DNA from: Tetranychus cinnabarinus | Taxonomy: Eukaryota; Arthropoda; Arachnida; Trombidiformes; Tetranychidae | Direction of reading: 5' to 3' | NCBI GenBank assembly: GCA_022266195.1 | Contig: WHVY01000002.1 | Coordinates: forward strand, 7,145,001-7,209,000 | DNA length: 64,000 nt | Part shown: positions 26,701-38,700 of the stretch, one piece after another | Numbering within the stretch: position 1 is the stretch's first letter | Layout: every line of letters begins with the position of its first letter | Notes under the pieces: model-generated | Databases searched by the model: none | What the model saw: only the letters and a program-made list of their open reading frames with translations | What the model was told of the DNA's origin: nothing | Made by a program: the position numbers and the translations under genes

Positions 26701-29700
26701 TTAAGTTATCATTAACTTTGAAAATTTTATTCACTTTTTCCGCTTTTCTTTCCAATTCTGAGAAGCTATGAAATTTTGGTTCTCAGCCAAAAGTTGTGTC
26801 AAGTCTGGGACAAACAATTGCCCAGACTCAGGAAAAAATTAATGAATTTTTTCTCATCAAACAAGCATTAACGAAGTTGATTAAAAAATGAAATGAAAAT
26901 GAATTTGTTCAATTGAAAGATTTTTTAGATTCTGCAAAATCTAAATTTTTCGTTTCTTGTCGAAATCTTTTTCGTTTAAAATATCTAACGTTTTTTTTGG
27001 TCAGGTTTTTCATGCTGATTTATTTTCTTTTTTTGTTGACAGCAAAATCGTACTTGGAATGGTTTGATTGCTGAATTGCTTGATCACAAAGCTGATGTTG
27101 TTGCAACTTCAATCAAGATAAACTCTGATCGCCAGGCGTATGTTGATTTTACTGTTCCTTTCCTTGAAACTGGGATAACAATTTTAGTTGCCAAAAGGAC
27201 GGGAATCATTTCACCGAAAGCTTTTTTAGGTAAGTAAAACCTTTTTTGTCGGTCCATTAATGATAAATTGAAAATTGTCAAACTCAAAGATTGACTCTGT
27301 TTTAGCTTTTTGATTATTTCGAATAATTTTGACAAGAAATTGATGTGTTTAGAAAAAATGTTCAAATCAAACCCATTTTTCTGTCCAAATTTCAATTAAT
27401 GATTGGAAAAAACATTCAAAATAATTTTAAACAATAGTCCTCAAGGATTCCCTCAAGTAATTGAAAATTTTCCTTCGCCATTGTCGCCATTCAGCCATTC
27501 TGATTAGGCCATAAGAGATCAATTTCACCACCTAAGAGAGTCACTCTTGTCCCATCAAATGTTTCAAACAATGTGACACTTTTACGTTGAAAATTTTTCT
27601 TCATCTAATGTCTCTTAAACAAGTCTGGTTGGGCTGTTTGAGATGAATATTTAAACCTAAGAGAGTCACTCTTGTCCCATTAAATGTCATTAATGGATCA
27701 TGCAAATACATCAAGCTGTCTAGGCCTTTTGTACATCAACAATTTTCATTCTCAGCCCGATAATAAATCAAATTATCATAATCACCATTAATCCTCATCT
27801 TGATTTTAACCTTTTTTTTCAACAGAACCATTTGATACTCACTCATGGATCATGATATTATTGATTAGCATTCAAATTGCAGTCTTTTCAATCTTCCTTT
27901 TTGAATGGTTAAGTCCATCTGGTTATAATATGGGAATGAAACCTCCAAAAGGTAAGTTAATTATAAATTGTTACCATTTAATTATCCTAATCATTGCATT
28001 TAATGACAATCATTTTCTTTGCCTTTTACTTGTTTCTCGGCCTGCATTTTTTCACCATCTTATCCAATACAATATCATGTTCACTTGAATAATAATGAAG
28101 GATTCAAGTTTACAGTAGCATTATAATTACAATTGGATAAATTGAAGTTAATGGAATGACATTCTTGATTTAGCTTCACAGTTGTTACAATTTTTGTCTT
28201 CCCTTCGATGATACCATCCCAAGTATACAAGTAGTGAATTAGTAGGGAAGAGTCAAAGGGGCGGGACAAGCCAAAAGCAATGAAACAAAGTTAATCAAAA
28301 GTTTCTCGAAGTTTTTTATTTCAAATTAAATAGAAAACTTTTACATTTTTTGCTTTTTAACGCAATGGTTTGGATTGATCGAGTAATCCTCGAACTCCCT
28401 CTTACCCTGTTTGTCTCTTTTCAGGAAAGAGCAAATTGAACAATTTTGTTTCGCAAAAGCAGGGAGAGGGAGTTCGAGAGGATCACTCGATGAAACTGAG
28501 GATTCGTCATCAGATTCACCAAAAATTGTTCTGATGTCACTTTCAAATGACGAATCCTCAGTTTCGCACAACATTTCTTCCTCAATATCAGTTTCAATGC
28601 TGAATGATGGTGATGGAGGTGGAATCAAATCCTCGTAAAGCGGTGTAGGTGAATACGATGGTGACGGTGGTGGTTGAGATTGAGGTGGTGGTGGTGGTGG
28701 AGGTGGAGATGGAGGGTAGATGGTAATGTTATTTCCATTTACGGTTAGGTGCACTTCGCAGTTATGCGAAATCGAAATACTAGTCGCTGCGACCACTGTC
28801 ACGAACAAAACGTCATTCTCATTCATGATGAATAAAACGAAAGATAAATGAAATAATAGGGATAAAAATGAAAAATGAAGACTAAAAATTCAGAAAAATG
28901 TCACAGATGAAAACTGATCTTGAAACTTGGTAAACTTAAAATGACATCTCATTTCGCCGTTCAACTTGGACCTAAACCGAACCTGATTTTGACCTCTTCA
29001 CACCTATGTGTTACATAGGCCACCTTGACCCTTTTTCACACCTATGTGTTACATAGACCATCTCGACCCTTTTTCACACCTACGTGTTACACAGGCCATA
29101 AACGGACCCTTTTTCACAATGACATGTTAGGAGTGACAAAGATGAAAATCAAAACATCACTTCTCAAAACAAGTTATTGATATAGCATAACGCCATCTAC
29201 GCGAAATCAAAGTAACAAAAAGAGTCTTTTTTGCAAAAGCGCTTTATTCAAGTCTTCAAAGTGTCATTATAGCATTTCACTTCATAATTAACGTACAATA
29301 TACGCATAATTATGATTACAGTTATGAATGATGTTGTTAATAGCAGTTCCAACTTCTTACAAGTATCCATAGAGCACCAAACAAAGATGTACTTCATTAT
29401 GTAGACTTACTAGGTCTTTATATGTTCTGCAACCAGTAATGATCATCTTTCCGGTATGGAATAACAAACACTTTTTCTTTTCTTTACAATAATATGCTGC
29501 TGGAAATAATTCAGGATAGTATTCGAACAACCGAGGCTTCTCTCTGCTCAACTTATCAAGGTTTATCTTACGTTTGAAGTTAGAAGTGCCAACCATATTA
29601 ACTATTTGACGATCATGGAATTCGATTGATAGATTTAATTTCAGGCAGAAAGCTGCAATAGCGGTATCAGCAGAGTCAATGCTTTTAGCACCGACGACGT

Positions 29701-32700
29701 TTACCTTACCATAGTTAAATATGAGTAAGCAAGCAGTTTCAAACTTAAGAATAGCACCACTGAATCTCTCCGGTCGGTAATCGATATCAGGAAAATACTC
29801 ACTTAATTCAACGAGCTTGAAGGGAAATCTGATAAGATGATATTTCATGACAACATTACTTATCTTGGGTTTGTTATTCACCGTATCCATCATTATTTGA
29901 ATCCAATCAACTTCTTCAGTTGGCACTCTAGATATTTAATGTATGATTTCTGCTCAATAGATTCCTGATGGACAGAGTTTAACGAGTCAAGATGATATTC
30001 GCAAACTTCAACGAGATCACAAAGTTGTTCTACTTCTTGAGTTAAAACGTTGTTTCTTCTCAAAATCCTTCGATTTTGACGTCTCAGTCGCTGGACTTCT
30101 CTCCTCAACTCAGTAACTTGCTTTGATAGCTTTTTATTCTCACAGTTCACAGAAACGTTAACTAACTCTATTGCAAGAGCTACTCTATCCATGACAGTCA
30201 ACTTGATACTAAAGATTGAAATGACTGAAAAAAGCGAAATAGCAAACTATTTATACGCGATATAGATTTGATAATTACGATTAGATGATTTGATTGGTTG
30301 TTTGTATTTTTATTATTCTTAAGAAATATTCAGTAATGATTACATCATCAAGCATTAATAGTGTTCAGAAACTGTGAAGCAGAAAAAGAATGGAAAAAGT
30401 AAACTTATACGAATTTTGCTTCTAAGAACATCAAAGAAGCCTCTTTTAGACTTTTTATTCTCCTGCAACGTACACGGTATACCAATACAATCAAGTATGT
30501 ATACCAAGACAAGATCATTTACAATCACTGGGTCCCGTTCAGGAAGCTGTTCGTAAAACTGCTTGATGAATCCTCCTACATCTTCAGGAAGCGCATCCTT
30601 CAAATACTTCGAAATTTCACCATTTCTTTCGAATTTCGCAGGAGCAAAGTAGCATTGATGACCACAGACAGTAAAACATAGAGCAGATTCATAATCTATA
30701 TTACCAAAGCGACTTCGCACTTCAATTTGGAATCCGTAAAAGTCTTTTTCGTTTGGAATCCACTTCAGGTCCATTTTGATTTGTTTTGTATCCATGATCA
30801 ATGATTTTCCAAGCTAGATTATCGTTACACTTATAAAACTTACTGAACTTAGCTAGAAAACTTTTGAACGATGTATTGGTTGCTCTATCAATAACAAATG
30901 CAACACAAAATGCTCCACAACCTCTCGACTCAGGGTGTTGTAACTGTTTGCCGTTCCAAACAAGTTTTTTCTCTTTAAATAAGCTCTGCATCTCAGGATA
31001 CATAGGTGGCAGTCCAAACGAATCAAAGTACTCACACTTGCGCGAATCAACTCTGAAAGCTACCCAATGTTTTCCTTTTTCCGAAGATTTATCAGTATTC
31101 ACAACTAAAAAACTTGGGTAATTTCTGATAATTGGAATTTTATCTCTAGCAAATACACCTACAAAATCATTGACATGTGCACATAAATTTCTTATCTCAT
31201 AATTATACATGTTTCACTGTGTTTTTGTAATCTGATGCGATGTTTCGTTCGTAATCAATCTCAATGATGTTGTCATATTCACAGAATATTACAACATCAA
31301 TAACTTCAGCAAGTGCTTTCGCAAATTTCAAATAAATCCTCAATGTACCATGATTTATAGGATTGACATGTCCTACTAAATCACAACCATGAGACAAATC
31401 AGGTGCAAAGTTGAATCCAAAAATGGTTTTACCGTCAGCAAATTCTTTTCTCTTTATATCGATCGTCGACTCTGTTGAGTTCATATTCATTGCTTGGAAC
31501 AACCCTGAATACTCTCTGATATAGTTTCCTTTATCGAAATCAGGTTGATAACCATTGCTCGGATACTGAACACCATTGAGATAACAAATTGCTTGAGAAA
31601 TATTGAAATGTTCGAAACGGAATGGATCTTTTTCTCTTGAACCATTGAATGCTTTATTTGAAACACAAGCTAGAAATAATCTACGAGGTAGCTGTCCTAT
31701 TATAATATTGTCTAAAACAGCATCCATAGACTGCGAAGGGATAGGTATATGTTTAACTTCTACTCTTGTTATTGGATATTTAGCTGGAGCCAAAGCCAAT
31801 GCTTTAGCGTGAGCAGTAACCAAACCTGGATAGGCTCGCAAACGATGTACAAATAAACTAGAATCAATAATTTTATGGTTCAAAGTAACTGCATTCGAAT
31901 ACTCGAAAGCGAAATCGGTTGTGTTCAGGATCAACTTAAGCTGTAAATCACATCCTCCGATGAGAGCCTTTCCTTGGAATGTAAGATCAACATGCAATTT
32001 TCCATACAAATCAACAACTTTAGATTCACCTATTTTGTCATTATTAGTTGCCGGTAAGAAGTAACCTCGTCTTTCAGCTGCATCTTCATTCCATAAACAA
32101 CACTGTAGATGTGTATCCTTAGCTGATTTCCCATGTCCTAAGAGATTTTCAAAATATGCTCTGTAAGCATACGTATTCGATGAAGAAGTTACTTCTCTGT
32201 TTCCAAGCTTAAGTTCAACTTGCTTTATCATTGAATGTAACAAGTTATTAGCAGGTTTCAACCAAACCCAGTCTGCCTCAGTCATGGCTGTGTTATCATT
32301 TTTGTTCATAACTAACTGCATCTTAACATATAGGTATGTTTCATGCATTAATATGTACTCATCCTTCGATGTAGGAATATGAAATTCCAGGTAGTTTCCA
32401 CCTGTAATTGATGAAATGGGTCGATGCTGTGTTTCATAGCTTCTTTCAATAGATTTCTGTGTAGGTGGTACGGTGAAAATATCCAGTTCAGGAAGAAGAG
32501 CTTCAGAAGATAATTTGTGTATGGAAGTCATTTTAGGAAATCGTAATATGCTTTATTCAAACTTTTCCTTTTCCTATTGATTAAGGCCCTTTTTATAACC
32601 TTTCTTCCAGCGCCTTCCTGTTTATTCCTTTTGTCAGAAATATGTCGAATTGCATCACTAGCAATTTTACCAACAGTCTCTGATACGTGATTAGCTGCAG

Positions 32701-35700
32701 AGTGTTTAGTATCTTCAAATATAGCCTTACCAGTGTCTAGTACTTGCGCCCCTAAATAGCGTAGTAGAGGTAAAATTTTGGATGTAAGAAAACGCCCGAA
32801 AAAACCGTTCCCTCTTTGGTAACGAGTTCCTGCGAATACTTGAAGAGGTAAACCATTACCTGCTTGCTTCATATAATAGCTTTCCATTTTTGCCGAAAAT
32901 GTAATGTTGTAACAACTCTACCGAATCTGAATGCAATGTCTTGGCCGGATTCATCCTTTATATTAATTAAAATCCGATCAATCTCATTGCATGATAATGG
33001 AAAATAATATGGTTTGGTGAAAATAATATTTATATCGTCTCCGAATTTAGATGAATTGTCAACTCGCACTGATCGTAAAAACTGTGAGTAAGTATTCCCA
33101 ACAATTGAAGGTTGAACAAGATCTGAGTAGATCATTAAAGCATGTATGCCTGCTTTCAAATCGAATAAGTGAGGTGCTGTTCGACCCATAGTTTTAGTAT
33201 GCTCGTAAAGCAGCACGAGAGGCTCGCTGTGTATACTATCACTTTTCATTTTGTTCTTGATTTTTTCGTAATCTTCTTCATTCTGAAAACCCAACATTGT
33301 CTCTAGTTCTCTGCCTAGATGGATAAGCATTTTAGCAGCTTTATTTCCACCAGATTGTTGTATTACGCGATGCTCAGCCGGTAAATACCCCATTCGCGGA
33401 GGTATACCATCATATTCAAAAACATCAGCTAGTTCACGGATTTCACGATTGATTTCATCACAGAGTAGCTCGATGTTTTCGTAATAACCGGGTTTCAATG
33501 TAGCTTGCGTCTCAATGCTAAATCCTGCCTCATTAACGATAGTAAAACGATGTTTTCCTTCAACATTATACCAGCTTTTAGTATATGTGATTTCTGCTAG
33601 GCCAACTTCCCAATTATCTCCTAATTTCAGAGTTTGCGGTAGATAAGTTACATAATTTGAAATTTTATTATCAGTTAATCCTTTAACGTTACTTGGTAAT
33701 GTCAAATAAAAAGATTGAGCCATATTTATTATTTCAAATAGCTTTATTTATTTTTCGCAATACAAATTCACCTTTAAATAGCTGTATTAGAATTATTACT
33801 GTTATTATTGATCTTAGGTGATGGAAGTAAACATCCTAATGCCATTGACAATAGAGCAAGCCAAAGCCTTTGATCTCCGAGATTAAGAGCTAAACTTATC
33901 ATTGAAATAAGCGAAATCAAAAATAATGTGAGAACTTGAAAAATAAATAACACAAATGACGAGTCTCTCAACGGAGTCTCTGCAAGTCTTCTGCCATTAT
34001 CCATGAATTATGTGAACTTGAATATCCTAACCATTTAACGAAGTACATTATTTTGCCCTTATATACTTTTCTACGCAATATTTTTTCAATTCTATGAATA
34101 GATTCTTTCACATGCTGCAGTTCTTCAGTGTAAAATTTTCGATCTTTATAGGGTGAACCATCATAATTATTCAAAGAATACTTGAATCTAGTACCACTTC
34201 TATCAATACTCGAGATAAAATAAATCTGATCGGTCCAATTAGGGTAAAATGACTTATCGAATGGTCCTAGTATGTATTTCATGCTAACAGAGTCGCCGAT
34301 TGAAAACTTAGGTGGGGTAATTATTTTGTCTCTCGAAACTAGATCAAGAAGATTATGCGCTCCATACAGGTTTTTAAAAACTATATCCTTATTTTCGCTT
34401 GTAACTTCAACTGGCTTCATTTTAATCGATCTATGATACGAGTTATTGTAAGCCGATATTAATGCATTCAAGATATCATAATATTTTCTAGTTCCATTAG
34501 CAGTAAAATATTTGTACATCCTAGCTTTCAGTGTTCTATTAAATCTTTCAACGATAGCACATTTGATAATTGGATTGTTAGAAACATAGTGTCTAATCCC
34601 GTAGCCACGCAATATATTTTGCAATGAAGAGTTTAGAAATTCTTTTCCTTTATCAGTCCGTAGGGATCCTGGAACTCTCTGTTTTAAAATCAATTTGAAA
34701 GCTTTCGTTACATCTGAAGCTGTCTTTGACTTAAGAGGCACACTCCATGCATATTTACTGAAGGAATCGATTACGTTCAGAATATATCTGTAACCTCTAT
34801 TTACCCTTGAGAATTCTTGCATCTCAACCAAGTCAGCTTCCCATTGCTCATCAGGCGCTGTAACTACTATTCTATCCCGCTTGTAATTCCTTCTAGCTCC
34901 TCGATGAAGTGTATAAGGTAATTGTGCTTTCAACCATTCCTTAACGAAAGAATGCGTTACGTTTCTATTGACAACTTTTGCCTCTTTGTAAAGCTTGTTG
35001 ATAGATGTGAAACCTGCTGGATTCTCTACTGAATAATATATTTTTCTGAGTGTTTCATCATTCGATATCTGCGAATGTGATCCATTTAGATCTTGTGGAT
35101 CCATCATCAGTTTCAATATTTCCAGTCGGTTTCTCGGAAATCCTCTTTTTCTTGGCTAGACGTTCACTAGCTCTCAACGGTTCTTGTGCTTTTCTTTTTC
35201 GCCTTTTCTGCTCTTTCGGTGTTGTTAGCACAAAGGGGAATGATTCAGACTTGAATGGCTGTAACTTTGTGAAACCAGTCAATTTTTCTTTTAAATATTT
35301 GTTAGGTATGTATTTTGGGTCCACTTCTGCTTTACGAAGCAAATGCATAAAGCTAGGTGGCCAATCTTTCTTCTCAATTTTTGTATCAAAAGCCGCAGTT
35401 AATAGTTTTTCTATGTTAGTATTTTCAAGAGGAGTGCCATCAATAACAAGATTATGGTATTCGTTGTAACCGCCAATTTTAGCAACCTTCAAAATAACTT
35501 TCAATATTGATTCAACCTTGTTATTACAAGTTTTATTCTTAAGTTTTACTTTTTTCTCTTTTTCTGTTTTATGACCAACTCCGTCGAATGCAACAGTGAT
35601 CTGCTTTTTCATAACCTCAACCATTGAGTAGGCTTGATAACAAACTCGTAACAAGAGGAATGACTATTGGTAGATATCCTCCACTTTGAGCAACGTGCTG

Positions 35701-38700
35701 TTTTTGTCGCCCTTTTGCTCGATCAGTTGCCAGTTTAATTATGCACTTTCTGAATTTACGTAGCTTAGTTTTATCTTTCTCTGATAAATTTACATTTTTG
35801 TTTACTAGGTTTACAGCTATCTCTTTTAATGCTTTATATAGAGTGGGGTCAGCTTTGTATTGATCAATTAAAAAAGCTTTACGCAGTGAACGGTTTCTGA
35901 TTGTAGCTGCAAGTTGTAATGTGTGTAACATTGATTTCAACTCTGTAGACATTATATTTGATAAACAGTGAATGTGTGTGTATTGGACCTAGGAACTATA
36001 TTTGTTCTTACTCTCAACTCTTCAGGAGTAGAAGGAGTCAAATCAACCTTTATATAACTGAATGGCTTTGCAGTTGCATCTTCATAAGCAGCGACGAATT
36101 TTGCGATTTTCGTAGGGTAAAGCTGTCTGGCTAAAGCATATATTTGTGCCTTGTCTCTAGGATTTTTCATCAAAATCAAATAATGACAGTTTAGACTAAT
36201 GTTTCGCATATTTTTTGCTTGATGAAACACATTCTGTACTATGAAGATTATAGATAAATTCATATGATGGCTCCCCTTTGTGAATAAGTTGAGCAACCGA
36301 TTGTCCTCTCCTAGCTCATTCATTAAATCGTCAATTATTATAAGATCATAATTTTGTGGTTCATCCACCAATCCTTCATGATATTCAATGTTCTTATTCT
36401 TCGCGTATCTACTTTGCCACTGTCCATAACACCAGACAATTCTAGGTTGTGAGTTCAACTTAGGAATTAGTTGTTTGTGTTTGGCAATAATGGATTCAAC
36501 TAGAACTGTTTTTCCACTTGATGTAGGCCCCGCTACCATACATGTAAAGGGATGTTTGAAGCTGTAGGATTCAATCATATTGATAATTCGAATAATCCAT
36601 CTAGGTTCTTCATATTTATCTTTATATTTATATAACCTTTTTCGAAATAAGTTTTACAATAAAACGTATTTTATCATCAAATTTGTTTAATATCAAAATC
36701 ATGAAAGGTTATTAGCATAAATCAGCTGATACAAAGAAAAAGTAAGTTAAAATTGATTAAATGTGAATATGAATGAAATTTGAATCAAGCAATTTCATTG
36801 AAAGATTCATTTTTTCTCCATAACCTTGAGTTTTTTGCGATTAGGTCCAGCCTCAGTGTCTTCAACGAGATTTTCCTTCTTCCAGTTTTCCCGAAAATCA
36901 TTTCGAACGGTCATCAAGGCTAAACCGTATAGATTGCGACCTTTCCAGACACCAGGATTTTCAACTTCAGCTGTGTCGGACGCACAACCAATACCAAAGT
37001 CCAATGCTTCAGAACAGTAAACAATGGTCTTGCTTCCTGTCATCAACAGTTGTCGTTGGAGATATTTACTGGCACTGAATTTTGATTTTATCATTCCAAC
37101 TAATTTTCCGTAAATTATCTTATCATAATCCGGAGCGCCACGTAAAGTGTCGATGAACAGCATCGGTGAGAATTGCCATGACCCTTCATGCTTGAAGGGG
37201 TGTTCATCAAAAAGACTGAAGCACGCATTTGATTTTGTTGAATCAAATATCTTAAAAAAGGATTCAACATTTTCACTTTGACACTCGGATGGAGCACTGT
37301 TGATTACGACTGGAGTTGGTTTATCAGCAACATCCGATGCTTTAGCAACTGAAACACTATTTGAAGACATGTCGAGAAATTTGAGAAGGTAAGTAAAACA
37401 AGTAGAAGAAAACTTTGAAGGTTTGTAGTTGACGGTAAGAGAACTTGAGCGAGAATGATTTTCTGTGATTTTTTCTGGTCTATTTATACGAATCTAAGGC
37501 AAGAAGGAGCAGGTCCAAAGACATAGATTCAGCTCCCTAGTAATTGTTAGTAACTGAATGCCAGATGGCTAGTGCTGATCAAAGGACAAATACCGACAAA
37601 AATAAAGACAAAAATGTGTGAATAAGACAAAAAGTTTACTAAAAGTGTAATAAAAGTTACAAAAGATTCATTAAAAGTGTAATAAAAGTACAAAAAGTTT
37701 GACAAAAGTGTAATAAAAAGTTACAAAAGATTCACTAAAAGTGTAATAAAAAGTTACAAAAAGTTTGAGAAAAGCGTAATAAAAAGTTACAAAAGATTCA
37801 CTAAAAGTGTAATAAAAAGTTACAAAAAGTTTGAGAAAAGCGTAATAAAAAGTTACAAAAGATTCACTAAAAGTGTAATAAAAAGTTACAAAAAGTGTAA
37901 TAAAAAGTTAAAAAAGTTACATTAAAAGTGTGATAAAATTTACAAAAAGTGCTCACAAACGGAACAAAAAGCTTCAAAAGAGCAATAAAATAAAGTGCAA
38001 TAAAGATACCAAATTTATGACCGGTCAGTATAATCAGACATCTGTTTTAAATCCAAATGGACGTGTATCATTTCCAATTATCCATCGTTTGTTTGAAACA
38101 GCTCTGTAAGTTTTGAGAAAATTCTTAGTGAAAACTTTGTGTGAAAATTTATCGGATACAATATTCGTTTGCTGTACTTTTAAAATTGTATTACGACCCT
38201 TAGTGTAGTCGGAAGCCATTTCACATAGCTTTTCAATGGTAATTAGATCTAAAGTCTTAGCAGTTAACTTAATTCCTTTAACTTTAATTATCGCTTTTCT
38301 CTCATTGTTATTGCTAACAACCTCGTAAGCATAATTTTTAGGACCTAATGCAATGAACTTAACACAATTTTTGTTTGGGCCGATTTCATCAGTTAGTTCA
38401 CCGAGATAATCACCACATTCTATTTTCATATCATCATCTCTTTCTATGAATACGACAGAATCAGTATCAAAGTATAATACTCTTCCTGACCTTTGTTGTT
38501 CTATTCTTTGCAGTAAATTGAAAAGTTCTAAACGTGCATAAGCTGTTACAAAACTTGCAACAGCAATGTTTGTTTTTGACTGTGGAGCTTTATCAGTGTG
38601 TTCCTCTGAATATCTATGTTGAGCAATGATAACTGAATCAGTTACTTGGTTGACACCTAAAACTTCTTGTGTATCATCGTTCATTAGAGTCCAAAGATCT

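Noticed and set aside
28411..28638. + strand open frame (75 aa) opposite the proline-rich Polinton ORF
   Set aside because: Its content is the complement of the acidic Ser-rich coding region and its inverted repeats. The - strand frame is longer and agrees with the direction of all other element genes.
28990..29131. 38-bp repeat array considered as a CRISPR
   Set aside because: The units are contiguous without unique spacers, and the host is eukaryotic.
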